42,061 nt of DNA, taken from an uncultured Actinomyces sp. (lineage in GTDB: Bacteria; Actinomycetota; Actinomycetes; Actinomycetales; Actinomycetaceae). Position numbers and translations under genes: made by a program. The stretch is from positions 1 to 42,061 of the forward strand of contig CALEXZ010000133.1 in the NCBI GenBank assembly GCA_937926195.1, read 5' to 3'. This document shows, piece by piece, positions 1 to 8,390 of the stretch. The notes beneath the pieces are model-generated. The model was not told where the DNA came from. It did not search any database and worked only from the letters and a program-made list of their open reading frames with translations. The first letter of the stretch is position 1; each line of letters starts with the position of its first letter.

Positions 1-61
1 CCCGGATCGGGGCGGCGGGGCCGGAAGCGGATGCGCCGGAGGGCGGGAGGATCGCCGGCCG

Positions 62-2650
62 TCAGATCGCCTGGGCGGCGGCGCCGGGCCCGCCGTCGCG
101 CCCGCCCACGGCGGGACCGCCGACGGCGGCGACGACCCTCTCGGCGTCCTGCTGGGCGGCGACCTCGGCGCTGAGCGGGTCGGAGCCGACCCGGGGGTCC
201 CAGGGCTCGCCGCGGAAGGTGAACTCCCCCAGCACGCCCTCGCCCTCGGCGTCGACGACGATGCGCTGGCCGCGCTGGATCTCCCCGAAGAGGATCTTCT
301 CGCTCAGCGCGTCCTCGATGTCGCGCTGGATCGCGCGACGCAGCGGGCGCGCACCCAGCACCGGGTCGAAGCCGCGCTCGGCCAGCAGCTCCTTGGCGGC
401 GTCGGTGAGCTCGATCGTCATCTCCTGCTCCACCAGACGCTTGTCCAGGCGGGCGATCATGAGGTCGACGATCTGGCGCACCTCGTCCTTCGACAGCTGC
501 GGGAAGACGATGAGGTCGTCCACGCGGTTGAGGAACTCGGGACGGAACTGGGACTTGAGCTCACGGTTGACGTGCGCCTTCATCTCCTCGTAGTCCATCG
601 TGCCGCCCACCGTCGACTGGAAGCCGGTGGCGACAGCCTTGCCGATGTCCTTCGAGCCCAGGTTCGTCGTCATGATGATGACGGTGTTCTTGAAGTCCAC
701 CACGCGGCCCTGGGCGTCGGACAGGTGACCGTCCTCCAGGATCTGCAGCAGCGAGTTGAAGATGTCGGGGTGGGCCTTCTCGACCTCGTCGAAGAGCACG
801 ACGCTGAAGGGCCGGCGGCGCACCTTCTCCGTCAGCTGGCCGCCCTCGTCGTAGCCGACGTAGCCGGGGGGCGCGCCGAACAGGCGCGAGACCGTGTGCT
901 TCTCGGCGAACTCCGACATGTCGAGCTGGATGAGCGCGTCCTCGTCGTCGAAGAGGAACTCGGCCAGCGCCTTGGCCAGCTCGGTCTTACCGACGCCGGT
1001 GGGGCCGGCGAAGATGAAGGAGCCACCGGGGCGCTTGGGGTCCTTCAGGCCCGCGCGCGTACGGCGGATCGACTTCGACAGGGCCTGGATCGCCTTGTCC
1101 TGGCCGATGATCCGCTTGTGGAGCTCGGCCTCCATGTTCATCAGCTTGGCGGACTCCGCCTCGGTGAGCTTGACCACCGGGATGCCTGTGGACATCGCCA
1201 GCACCTCGGCGACGAGCTCCTCGTTGACCTCGGCGACGGACTCGGCGTCGCCCGAGCGCCACGCCTCCTCCTTGGAGCGACGCTCCTCGACCAGGCGGTG
1301 CTCGTCGTCGCGCAGGGCGGCGGCGCGCTCGAAGTCCTGGTCGTCGATCGCCGCCTCCTTCTCGCGCTTGACCTCGGCGATGCGGTCGTCGATCTCACGC
1401 AGCTCCGGCGGGGCGGTCATGCGGCGGATGCGCAGGCGCGCGCCCGCCTCGTCGATGAGGTCGATGGCCTTGTCCGGCAGGAAGCGGTCGTTGATGTAGC
1501 GGTCGGCGAGCTTGGCGGCGGCCTCGATGGCGCCGTCGGTGATGACGACCCGGTGGAAGGCCTCGTAGCGGTCACGCAGGCCTGTGAGGATGCCGATGGT
1601 CTCCTGGATGGAGGGCTGCTCCACCGTCACCGGCTGGAAACGGCGCTCCAGGGCGGCGTCCTTCTCGATCTTGCGGTACTCGTCCAGGGTGGTGGCGCCG
1701 ATGGTCTGCAGCTCGCCGCGCGCGAGCATGGGCTTGAGGATGCTGGCGGCGTCGACGGCGCCCTCGGCGGCGCCGGCCCCCACGAGGGTGTGGATCTCGT
1801 CGATGAACAGGATGATGTCACCGCGGGTGCGCACCTCCTTGAGGACCTTCTTCAGGCGCTCCTCAAAGTCACCGCGGTAGCGCGAGCCGGCGACGAGCGA
1901 GCCCATGTCCAGGGAGTAGAGCTGCTTGTCGCGCAGGGTCTCGGGCACGTCGCGGTGCACGATCGCCTGGCTCAGGCCCTCGACGACGGCCGTCTTGCCG
2001 ACGCCGGGCTCCCCGATGAGCACCGGGTTGTTCTTCGTGCGGCGGGAGAGGATCTGCATGACCCGCTCCATCTCCTTGTGGCGCCCGATGACCGGGTCGA
2101 GCTTGCCCTCGCGGGCCGCGGCCGTGAGGTTGCGGCCGAACTGGTCGAGGATCGCCGAGCCGGTCTGCTTGGCGTCGGTGTTCGACCCGCCCGCGGTGAC
2201 CGTCTCCTTGGCCTCGTAGCCGGAGAGCATCTGCATGACGGTCTGGCGCACGGCGGACAGGTCCGCGCCGAGCTTGGTGAGGACCTGGGCGGCCACGCCC
2301 TCACCCTCGCGCAGAAGCCCCAGGAGGATGTGCTCGGTGCCGATGTAGTTGTGGCCGAGCTGGAGGGCCTCACGCAGGCTGAGCTCGAGGACCTTCTTGG
2401 CGCGCGGGGTGAAGGGGATGTGGCCGGTGGGGGCGGACTGTCCCTCGCCGATGATCTCGACAACCTGGGCGCGCACGGCGTCCAGGGAGACGTCCATCGA
2501 CTCCAGTGCCTTGGCGGCGACCCCCTCGCCCTCGTGGATGAGGCCGAGAAGGAGGTGCTCCGTGCCGATGTAGTTGTGGTTGAGCGCGCGAGCCTCGTCC
2601 TGGGCCAGGACGACGACGCGGCGGGCGCGGTCGGTAAAACGTTCGAACAT
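62..2650 (-). CDS. clpC: ATP-dependent Clp protease ATP-binding subunit ClpC
   Basis: AAA+ unfoldase that feeds substrates to the ClpP protease in the cytosol. The 862-residue product starts MFERFTDRAR and carries two N-terminal Clp repeats (about 1-145), Walker A GEPGVGKT at 213-220, a UVR-type coiled segment in the middle region (about 415-450), a second Walker A GPTGVGKT and the C-terminal D2 small domain. Length and order match actinobacterial ClpC, not ClpA or ClpB. The ATG at 2650 is chosen because GAGGAG sits just upstream and homology begins there; the frame stays open about 35 codons further upstream without similarity. A candidate ClgR box and -10 lie 115-160 bp upstream. The gene is complete and apparently monocistronic. 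Confidence 0.97.
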   Translation of the reverse strand: MFERFTDRARRVVVLAQDEARALNHNYIGTEHLLLGLIHEGEGVAAKALESMDVSLDAVRAQVVEIIGEGQSAPTGHIPFTPRAKKVLELSLREALQLGHNYIGTEHILLGLLREGEGVAAQVLTKLGADLSAVRQTVMQMLSGYEAKETVTAGGSNTDAKQTGSAILDQFGRNLTAAAREGKLDPVIGRHKEMERVMQILSRRTKNNPVLIGEPGVGKTAVVEGLSQAIVHRDVPETLRDKQLYSLDMGSLVAGSRYRGDFEERLKKVLKEVRTRGDIILFIDEIHTLVGAGAAEGAVDAASILKPMLARGELQTIGATTLDEYRKIEKDAALERRFQPVTVEQPSIQETIGILTGLRDRYEAFHRVVITDGAIEAAAKLADRYINDRFLPDKAIDLIDEAGARLRIRRMTAPPELREIDDRIAEVKREKEAAIDDQDFERAAALRDDEHRLVEERRSKEEAWRSGDAESVAEVNEELVAEVLAMSTGIPVVKLTEAESAKLMNMEAELHKRIIGQDKAIQALSKSIRRTRAGLKDPKRPGGSFIFAGPTGVGKTELAKALAEFLFDDEDALIQLDMSEFAEKHTVSRLFGAPPGYVGYDEGGQLTEKVRRRPFSVVLFDEVEKAHPDIFNSLLQILEDGHLSDAQGRVVDFKNTVIIMTTNLGSKDIGKAVATGFQSTVGGTMDYEEMKAHVNRELKSQFRPEFLNRVDDLIVFPQLSKDEVRQIVDLMIARLDKRLVEQEMTIELTDAAKELLAERGFDPVLGARPLRRAIQRDIEDALSEKILFGEIQRGQRIVVDAEGEGVLGEFTFRGEPWDPRVGSDPLSAEVAAQQDAERVVAAVGGPAVGGRDGGPGAAAQAI

Positions 2651-2764
2651 CGCGGGTTCTTCTCCTCGGCACGTGCGGTCGGTCGGCGCGCCGGCGGTCG
2701 TCCGCCGGGGCTCGGGGGGGTGCCGAGACCCCGCGGGGCGACAGGGCGCGGGCACGTGCTGGTA

Positions 2765-2770
2765 AGGCTA
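2765..2770 (-). promoter_or_regulatory. Candidate -10 element of the clpC promoter
   Basis: Reading toward clpC the hexamer is TAGCCT (TANNNT). It predicts a transcript start near 2757 and a leader of about 105 nt. It is correctly spaced from the upstream ClgR-like box for an activated promoter. Inferred from sequence only. Confidence 0.45.
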
Positions 2771-2798
2771 ACGGCGCGGCAGGCACCCCCATGCCACT

Positions 2799-2812
2799 GT
2801 TCGCGGTAGGCG
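2799..2812 (-). promoter_or_regulatory. Candidate ClgR operator upstream of clpC
   Basis: The plus strand reads GTTCGC-GGTAG-GCG, i.e. CGC-N5-GCGAAC toward clpC. This matches the core of the ClgR recognition sequence known from Streptomyces and Corynebacterium, with one deviation at the purine next to GCG. ClgR activates clp genes in those genera. The box centre lies near -49 from the predicted start, a normal activator position. No clgR gene is in the window. Confidence 0.5.
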
Positions 2813-2837
2813 TGAGTAAGCCTTGAGTCGGGTCGAC

Positions 2838-3115
2838 TCAGCCCTGGGCGCGCCTGCGCAGGCCCCACATCATTCCTCGGGTCATGAGCCTGGCGACGGG
2901 GCGCACTGCCCACACCACCGCCGACGGCGAGGTCCTGCCAAGGCGGCTCAATGCCTCGGGCGTTGGTGATGCCCACACCCGCCAGACGCTCAAGCAGATC
3001 GAAGCTGTAGAAGCCGCCGCGCTCGTAACCCAGCTGCACCAGCCGGGGCCAGAGCCCCGAAGAGGCCGACGCCGGTGGTCACCAGGAGAGCGAGGCGGGG
3101 GCGCGAACAGCTCAT
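2838..3115 (-). pseudogene. Remnant of an SRPBCC-like membrane-anchored protein
   Basis: Three fragments of one likely parent lie in order on the minus strand but in different frames. A hydrophobic N-terminal piece (LALLVTTGVGLFGALAP) begins at an ATG at 3115. Next comes a piece beginning WPRLVQLGYERGGFYSFD and continuing through LERLAG to WQDLAVG. Last is a tail, RLMTRGMMWGLRRRAQG, followed by a stop at 2838. The middle and tail resemble the ends of actinobacterial SRPBCC or polyketide-cyclase-like proteins (WxWLVQxGYGRxGxYSYD, then an Arg-rich end). The intervening core is missing, so the gene appears to have lost two internal segments. The parent family is recognised from memory of its motifs. 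Confidence 0.55.
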
Positions 3116-3152
3116 GAGGCCATGATCCCCGTCCATCGTCATCGTCGCAGGC

Positions 3153-3902
3153 TCAGCCCAGCTCAAGCAGGCCGCGGCGCAGCGCCTCGGTGACCGCGGC
3201 CGTGCGCGAGTCGACGCCGAGCTTGGCGTAGGCCCGCAGCAGGTGCGTCTTGACGGTGGCCTCGGTGATGAAGAGCTGGGTGCCGATCTGGCTGTTGGAC
3301 AGGCCGTGCGAGGCCACCTGGAGAACCTGCCTCTCACGCGGGGACAGGGACACCGGCACCTGCGCCCGGCGCGACACGCCGTCGACGCCGTTGGCCTTCG
3401 CCTGCGCGGCCCCGACGAGGCGGGTCGTCACGTCCGAGCTCAGCGTGCTGCGCCCCACGGCGGCGGACAGGACCGCGCCGATGATGTCCTCGCGCGGGCA
3501 GTCCTTGAGGAGGTAGCCGATGGCCCCGGCCTCGACGGCGCGCAGGATGTCGCCGTCGGTGTCGTAGGTCGTCAGGACGACGACGCGGGGCGCGTCCTGG
3601 CGGGCGGAGATCCGGCGGGTGGCCTCGACGCCGTCGACCTCGGGCATGCGCAGGTCCATGAGGACGACGTCGGGGTCGAGCTCATCGGTGAGGGTGATGG
3701 CCTCCCCGCCGTCGGCGGCCTGCCCCACCACCTCGATGCCCGGCTCCCCGTCGAGCATGCCGACGATCCCCGAGCGCACGACCGGGTGGTCGTCGACCAC
3801 GAGGAGCTGGACCCGGCAGCCCTCCGGACGGGATCGGGGGCGGTCGTGGACCGCGGCTGTGCGACCCGCAGCACGTGCCGAGGAGACAAGGGTGTCGTTC
3901 AC
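3153..3902 (-). CDS. NarL/FixJ-family response regulator
   Basis: DNA-binding output protein of the two-component system encoded immediately upstream. The 249-residue product has a receiver domain from about residue 31 (VQLLVVDDHPVV), phospho-acceptor Asp83 in VVLMDLRMPEVDG, and a LuxR-type helix-turn-helix from about 185 to the end (LSPRERQVLQVASHGLSNSQ). The start is the GTG at 3902, which overlaps the kinase stop as GTGA, so translation is probably coupled. That gives an unusual 30-residue extension before the receiver, but no other ATG or GTG lies in it. As the last gene of the ABC-2 transporter operon it probably controls that transporter or a related envelope response. Confidence 0.93.
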   Translation of the reverse strand: MNDTLVSSARAAGRTAAVHDRPRSRPEGCRVQLLVVDDHPVVRSGIVGMLDGEPGIEVVGQAADGGEAITLTDELDPDVVLMDLRMPEVDGVEATRRISARQDAPRVVVLTTYDTDGDILRAVEAGAIGYLLKDCPREDIIGAVLSAAVGRSTLSSDVTTRLVGAAQAKANGVDGVSRRAQVPVSLSPRERQVLQVASHGLSNSQIGTQLFITEATVKTHLLRAYAKLGVDSRTAAVTEALRRGLLELG

Positions 3903-5035
3903 AGGGGCATTCTGGCCTCGACCACGGTTCCGACACGCCCGTGCTCGTCAGGCGGCTGGAACGGGTCGACGGTCAGCGTCCCCCCGAGGGCCTCGACGCG
4001 CGAGCGCATCCCGGTCAGCCCGATGCCCTCCGGCGCCCCTGCCGCGCCGAGGCCGTCGTCGGCGACGGTGACGACGAGCTCGTCCCCACCGGGGCAGGGG
4101 GAGACGACGACGTCGACGTGAGCGGCCTGGGCGTGGCGCACGACGTTGCTCAGGGACTCCTGGACGATGCGCAGGACCGCGACCTCCAGGGCGGAGGGCA
4201 TCCGGGCCGGCAGCTCGGCGGCGACCCGCACGTGCACGCCGTGGTGCTCCTGGGCCCGTGCCAGGCGCAGCAGCGCCGCCTCCAGGCCGTTGTCGCGCAG
4301 GGCCTGGGGGCTCTCGCCCGCCACCAGCGCCCGGGCCTCGGCGAGGTTGTCGCGTGCCACGGCCTCGATCTCGGTGAGCACCCCGTGCAGCGAACGCGCC
4401 TGGCGGGCTCCGCCGTCGGAGTGCTCGCGCAGCTCCATGAGGCCCGCCTGGGCGAGGTGGAGCAGGGAGATGAAGCCCTGCGCCAGGGTGTCGTGGACCT
4501 CGCGGGACCAGCGCTCGTGCTCCGCGGTGATGCCGGCGGCGCGCTCGGCCTCGATGAGCTCGTTCTGCGTGCGGGCGAGGGCCGCGAGCGCCTCCTCCTT
4601 CTCGGTCAGGGCACGAAGCGCCTCGTAGCGGATGGCCTGGACCCACGTGACCCAGGTACCGGTCACGAGGACGACGACGACCATCGTCAGGGGGCCGCTC
4701 CACCACACCTCGTTGCCCTTGAGGTACTCGACGGCGGCGAATCCCGCCCCGAAGAGGATGTGCATGACGATGGCGACCCACCACTTGGTGTACACCCACC
4801 AGATCATCGGCAGGACGACGAAGAAGCCCAGCAGCGCGAGATCGGAGTAGTAGATCCCCGTCAGGGAGGCGGCCGCCAGCGTCCAGGTGACCACGCACCA
4901 CAGCCAGCGCGGCAGACCCGTCCGATCGAGTGGTGGGTACAGACCTGTCGGGCTGTCGGCACCTTCGCAGGCGAAGCGCCGCAGCCCGGGCAGGTCACGG
5001 GGCCAGGTCACGAGATCCGGCCTCTGGAGGGTCAT
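3899..5035 (-). CDS. Sensor histidine kinase, HisKA_3/NarX type
   Basis: Membrane sensor kinase of 378 residues. Four to five hydrophobic segments occupy about 41-135. A linker helix follows, then the HisKA_3 dimerisation domain with His181 in REVHDTLAQGF, and a HATPase_c domain with N-box VQESLSNVVRHAQA (about 291-304) and G-box DDGLGAAGAPEGIGLTGMRSR. There is no extracytoplasmic sensor domain, so it may sense through the membrane or through the adjacent transporter. Its ATG overlaps the permease stop (ATGA) and its stop overlaps the regulator start, so the three genes are translationally coupled. The arrangement resembles antibiotic-responsive transporter/two-component operons; the stimulus is unknown. 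Confidence 0.93.
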   Translation of the reverse strand: MTLQRPDLVTWPRDLPGLRRFACEGADSPTGLYPPLDRTGLPRWLWCVVTWTLAAASLTGIYYSDLALLGFFVVLPMIWWVYTKWWVAIVMHILFGAGFAAVEYLKGNEVWWSGPLTMVVVVLVTGTWVTWVQAIRYEALRALTEKEEALAALARTQNELIEAERAAGITAEHERWSREVHDTLAQGFISLLHLAQAGLMELREHSDGGARQARSLHGVLTEIEAVARDNLAEARALVAGESPQALRDNGLEAALLRLARAQEHHGVHVRVAAELPARMPSALEVAVLRIVQESLSNVVRHAQAAHVDVVVSPCPGGDELVVTVADDGLGAAGAPEGIGLTGMRSRVEALGGTLTVDPFQPPDEHGRVGTVVEARMPL

Positions 5036-5916
5036 CGATCCACGGTGTCTCGGCGGCTGATGAGGACGGCGGCCACGACGCCGCCCACGAACCAGGCGGC
5101 CACAACCGCCAGTCCCTTACCGGTCTCCCACGCTCCGGTGGGCTCGGCGGCGGCGGCGGAGGCGGGCAGGAAGGCCTCGCGCATGAGCTCAGCCGCCCAG
5201 CGCACCGGAAGGACCGAGAAGCTGTGGACCATCCAGCTCGGCAGCTGGGCCAGGGGCAGGAAGAGGCCGGAGACGAACTGGAGGATGATGACGACCGGAG
5301 TGAGGATGCCGGAGGCGGCGCGCGAGGAGGGGCACAGGCGGCCAATGGCCAGGCCCAGGGCGGTGCAGGCACCGATTGTCAGCACGAGGGCCAGGGCCGC
5401 CAGCCCCCAGGAGTGTGCCGACGACGGCAGGCTCAGGCCGAGGATGATGCGGCCGACAACGATGAGCACGACGATGTTGATGACGGACAGGACGGTGTTG
5501 GACACACACTTGGCAACGACGTAGCCCCAGGCGGGAACGGGCAGGACGGACAGACGCTTGAGAGCGCCGGTCTCACGCTCGGCGGACACGGTGATCGCCA
5601 GGATCTGCATGCAGGTCATGAGCACGCCCATCGTGATCATCGCCGGGAGCATGTACTCGCCGAAGGTGATGCCGCCGGCCATCTCACCGGGGAAGACGGC
5701 GTCGAACAGAATGAGCATGAACAGCGGGTAGAGGAGCCCCATGATGAAGGCGATGGGCTCGCGCATGAAGCTGAGCAGCCCGACCCAGGTCAAGGTGATG
5801 ACGGCGCTCACGGCGCTGCCGGGACGTTGGGTCCGGTGGCTGCGTGCGCTGGCGCGGTCGCGCGACGACACCCGGGTGGGCTGAGAGTCGGCGCTGGATT
5901 CGAGGGCGGTCGTCAT
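5032..5916 (-). CDS. ABC-2 type transporter permease
   Basis: Membrane subunit of a two-gene ABC exporter, 294 residues with about six transmembrane helices in the ABC-2 arrangement. The N-terminal 35 residues are polar (TTALESSADSQPTRVSS) and precede the first helix. GAGGAG stands seven bases before the ATG at 5916. The ATPase gene ends 48 bp upstream and the kinase start overlaps this stop codon. Such DrrB-like permeases export drugs, lipids or polymers; nothing here fixes the substrate. Confidence 0.92.
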   Translation of the reverse strand: MTTALESSADSQPTRVSSRDRASARSHRTQRPGSAVSAVITLTWVGLLSFMREPIAFIMGLLYPLFMLILFDAVFPGEMAGGITFGEYMLPAMITMGVLMTCMQILAITVSAERETGALKRLSVLPVPAWGYVVAKCVSNTVLSVINIVVLIVVGRIILGLSLPSSAHSWGLAALALVLTIGACTALGLAIGRLCPSSRAASGILTPVVIILQFVSGLFLPLAQLPSWMVHSFSVLPVRWAAELMREAFLPASAAAAEPTGAWETGKGLAVVAAWFVGGVVAAVLISRRDTVDR

Positions 5917-5964
5917 GGAAGCTCCTCAGGTGGACGTGCTGAAAGCGGGTCAGGTGACGGCGGG

Positions 5965-6828
5965 TCAGGCCGAGTGGTGGCGCGAGACGAGCGCGAGGTA
6001 GTGGTCCTCCAGGCTCGGGGTGTGGACCTGGAGCCCCGGGACCTCGCCGTCGGGCCCGGCGAGACGGTCCATGAGACGGCGGACGACGGCGGTGGGCGTG
6101 GCCGTGGACTCGGTGCGCTCGACGCCGTCCTCGATCCAGCTGACGGTGCGCTGGCTGCCGACCTGGCGGGCGAGGGCCTCGGGCGTACCGCGCTCGATGA
6201 CGCCGCCGCCCATGATGATGGCGACCTCGTCGGCCAGCTGGGCGGCCTCGTCGAGGTAGTGGGTGGTCAGCAGGACGGTCGTGCCGTCGGAGCGCAGGTC
6301 CCTGACGAGGTCCCAGAAGACGTGGCGTGCCTCGGGGTCGAAACCGGTGGTGGGCTCGTCGAGGAACAGCAGCTCGGGGCGTCCGATGATGGCCAGGGCG
6401 ACGTCGAGACGACGGCGGCGCCCTCCGGACAGGCGCGAGGCGCGGGTGCGAGCGTCGTCGGCCAGCCCCACGCGCGCCACGATCTCGGCGACGTCGGCGG
6501 GCTCGGCGAAGAGCCGGGAGACGTGGGTGACGGCCTCGGTGACGGTGAGGTCCCCGAAGTCGGCGGAGGTCTGGGAGACGACGCCGATGCGGGCGCGCCA
6601 GGCGAGCGAGGCGCGGCCCGGGTCCTCCCCCAGGACGGAGACGGTGCCGCCGTCGCGGCGGCGCAGGCCCTGGAGGATCTCGACGACGGTGGTCTTTCCC
6701 GCACCGTTGGGGCCCAGGAGTGACAGGACGATACCGGAGGGGACGGCAAGTTCCAGGTTCTCCAGGACGTGCTTGTCCCCGTACGACTTGTTCAGGCCGC
6801 TGATCTCAACGGCGGGAGGCTGCGACAT
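5965..6828 (-). CDS. ABC transporter ATP-binding protein, DrrA-like
   Basis: ATPase of the exporter, 287 residues from MSQPPAVEISGLNKSYG. It has Walker A GPNGAGKT, signature LSGGRRRRLDVALA (LSGGR variant typical of DrrA/CcmA-like proteins), Walker B LLFLDEPTTGFDP, and H-loop His in LLTTHYLDEAAQLA. The C-terminal ~90 residues resemble the DrrA regulatory extension. The start at 6828 is chosen because homology begins there and TATACT lies seven bases upstream with no Shine-Dalgarno sequence, which suggests a leaderless mRNA. It is the first gene of the ATPase-permease-kinase-regulator operon. Confidence 0.93.
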   Translation of the reverse strand: MSQPPAVEISGLNKSYGDKHVLENLELAVPSGIVLSLLGPNGAGKTTVVEILQGLRRRDGGTVSVLGEDPGRASLAWRARIGVVSQTSADFGDLTVTEAVTHVSRLFAEPADVAEIVARVGLADDARTRASRLSGGRRRRLDVALAIIGRPELLFLDEPTTGFDPEARHVFWDLVRDLRSDGTTVLLTTHYLDEAAQLADEVAIIMGGGVIERGTPEALARQVGSQRTVSWIEDGVERTESTATPTAVVRRLMDRLAGPDGEVPGLQVHTPSLEDHYLALVSRHHSA

Positions 6829-6835
6829 GGCCAAA

Positions 6836-6841
6836 AGTATA
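6836..6841 (-). promoter_or_regulatory. Leaderless-type -10 element of the ABC operon
   Basis: Reading toward the ATPase gene the hexamer is TATACT, seven bases before the ATG at 6828. That spacing puts transcription initiation at or next to the start codon. The stretch between has no purine-rich Shine-Dalgarno sequence. Confidence 0.65.
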
Positions 6842-6886
6842 TGAACCGGCTCACACTGCCGGTGTCGACCGGTTGGGCCACCCGGG

Positions 6887-6906
6887 TGTCCACCGAACGG
6901 TGGACA
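6887..6906. promoter_or_regulatory. Perfect 9-2-9 palindrome, candidate operator
   Basis: TGTCCACCG-AA-CGGTGGACA, centred about 68 bp upstream of the predicted transcription start of the ABC/two-component operon. It is a candidate site for the operon's own NarL-type regulator or for an unlinked repressor. The binding protein is not known. Confidence 0.4.
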
Positions 6907-7154
6907 GGCGGCGGGGCCGGCCAGGCCCGCCAGGACCGACGGCGCAGCGTCCTCGGCAGCGATCCCGGGCACCCATGTCCACAGCGCGGACATGACCCCG
7001 ACCGCCCCCGAGACCTGCGTCGAGAAACCGCAGAATCATGCGGTCGACAAATGCAACCCGGCAGCGTCGGAAGCGTCATGTCCGTCCGGTGGACACCGGG
7101 CGGGCCCCGAGGGCGCCGCGGGGCCAACGAGGCCACCCCCGGCAGACCATGCCC

Positions 7155-7478
7155 TCAGCCGACGGAGCCGCCGGGCACAGCGGGACCGGCCGAGGCGGAC
7201 CGGCTCCAACGCAGGTAGGCGGCCGTCGCAGCCAGCACGAGGACCGCGCCCGCAGAGCCGATCAGGCCGTAGGCGATGAGCAGGGCCCCCGAGACCCAGC
7301 CGAAGGCAGGACGCGTCCAACGCGGCACCCGGATGACGTCCGGACGCAGCAGGCCCTCACCCTGGACGGCCGTGTCCACCAGCCACCGCGACCCCAGTGC
7401 CCAGGACAGGCTGACGCCGCCGAAGAAGGCCCACCACAGCATCATGGCGGCCACCACCACCCGCGAACGCCCCCTCAT
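7155..7478 (-). CDS. Small membrane protein of unknown function
   Basis: A 107-residue product with two hydrophobic segments, one near the N-terminus (VVVAAMMLWWAFFGGVSLSW) and one in the second half (ALLIAYGLIGSAGAVLVLAA), separated by a polar loop containing PDVIRVPRWTRP. I do not recognise the family. It ends a run of closely spaced minus-strand genes, 69 bp after dtd. The start is uncertain: the ATG at 7478 puts Arg residues before the first helix and has AGGAGG 11 bases upstream, while an in-frame ATG at 7523 would add 15 residues. The protein's reality rests on operon position and membrane pattern. Confidence 0.6.
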   Translation of the reverse strand: MRGRSRVVVAAMMLWWAFFGGVSLSWALGSRWLVDTAVQGEGLLRPDVIRVPRWTRPAFGWVSGALLIAYGLIGSAGAVLVLAATAAYLRWSRSASAGPAVPGGSVG

Positions 7479-7547
7479 CCGCCCGCTGCCCTCCTGGGCG
7501 CCGCCCGCCTGCAAGCCCCTCATCCCGGTTCGCCCCGCCCCGGTCCT

Positions 7548-8012
7548 CTACGCCTCGACCAGGATGGTCACCGGGCCGTCGGCCACCATGTCGATGTGCA
7601 TGTGGGCGCCGAAGCGCCCGGTCGCCACCTCCAGGCCCCGCTGCCGCAGCGCCTGGGCGACGGCCTCGACGAGGGGCTCGGCCACCGGGGCCGGCGCCGC
7701 CTGGTTCCACGACGGGCGACGCCCCTTGCGCACGTCGGCGTAGAGCGTGAACTGGGAGACCACCAGCACGGGTGCCCCCAACTCGCTCACCGAGACCTCG
7801 CCGCCGCGTCCGCCCTCGCCGGCGGGGCCGTCGAAGAGCCTGAGCTCGGCGATCTTGCGGGCGATGGTCTCCACCTGCTGGGGGCCGTCATCGTGCGTGG
7901 CGCCCACGAGCGCCAGCAGCCCCGGGCGGGTGATCTCGCCGACGACGACGGGGCCGTCCCCCTCGTCGACCCGCACCGCTGCGCGGCTGACCCGCTGCAG
8001 GACGGCGCGCAT
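7548..8012 (-). CDS. dtd: D-aminoacyl-tRNA deacylase
   Basis: Hydrolyses D-amino acids mis-attached to tRNA, and probably glycine from tRNA-Ala, protecting translation. The 154-residue product starts MRAVLQRVSRAAV. It has the active-site motif SQFTLYADVRKGRRPS and the C-terminal Gly-cisPro region ADGPVTILVE, both standard for DTD. Its ATG overlaps the stop of the DUF2516 gene (ATGA), so the two are translationally coupled. Complete, usual length. Confidence 0.96.
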   Translation of the reverse strand: MRAVLQRVSRAAVRVDEGDGPVVVGEITRPGLLALVGATHDDGPQQVETIARKIAELRLFDGPAGEGGRGGEVSVSELGAPVLVVSQFTLYADVRKGRRPSWNQAAPAPVAEPLVEAVAQALRQRGLEVATGRFGAHMHIDMVADGPVTILVEA

Positions 8013-8380
8013 CAGCGGCGCCCGCCGGGGCCAGAGCCCCCGCGCCGGTCGTCACGACGACGCACCCGCGAACGCACCCGCACCGGCTTGTAGAACGCCA
8101 GGGCCGGACGCACGTCCGCCAGGTACACGGCGTTGGCGACAACCGCCAGCAGGCCGAGCGACGAGACGGACAGGACGACGACGACAGCCAGCCCGGCGGC
8201 GTTCACGCCGAGCCAGAAACCCTTGGTGCGCTTGCCCGCCGCCACGAAGTGCTGCGGGTCGCACGTGAGGCAGTCGACCAGCGCCCACGCGCTCATGAGT
8301 AACGCAACCCCCTGGAACACGACCCAGGTCCAGTGCACACCCTGGGCGACATAGAAGGCGACAGCAGCAAGAGCAGACAC
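8012..8380 (-). CDS. DUF2516 family membrane protein
   Basis: A 122-residue protein with about three transmembrane segments, a conserved core DCLTCDPQHFVAAGKRTKGFWLGVNAAG and a basic Arg/Gly-rich tail (VRVRSRVRRRDDRRGG). This is the actinobacterial DUF2516 pattern; the function is unknown. The start is a GTG at 8380, ten bases after the YgfZ-like stop, and the stop overlaps the dtd start. It sits inside one co-transcribed block. Confidence 0.85.
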   Translation of the reverse strand: MSALAAVAFYVAQGVHWTWVVFQGVALLMSAWALVDCLTCDPQHFVAAGKRTKGFWLGVNAAGLAVVVVLSVSSLGLLAVVANAVYLADVRPALAFYKPVRVRSRVRRRDDRRGGSGPGGRR

Positions 8381-8390
8381 GCCTGCGACC

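Larger units (their letters stand above)
6829..7154. other. Intergenic region with clustered dyads upstream of the ABC/two-component operon
   Basis: No credible gene lies in these 326 bp. They hold the promoter of the operon at their left end and three related GC-rich dyads: CCGGT-GTCG-ACCGG (about 6859-6873), TGTCCACCG-AA-CGGTGGACA (6887-6906) and CCGGTG-GA-CACCGG (7086-7099). The last two share the half-site GGTGGACA. They are plausible regulator sites. Confidence 0.5.

Noticed and set aside
572..2809. Long open frame on the plus strand across clpC
   Set aside because: It is the complement of clpC; the product is low-complexity Leu/Asp/Val-rich with no family resemblance, a normal effect of high GC.
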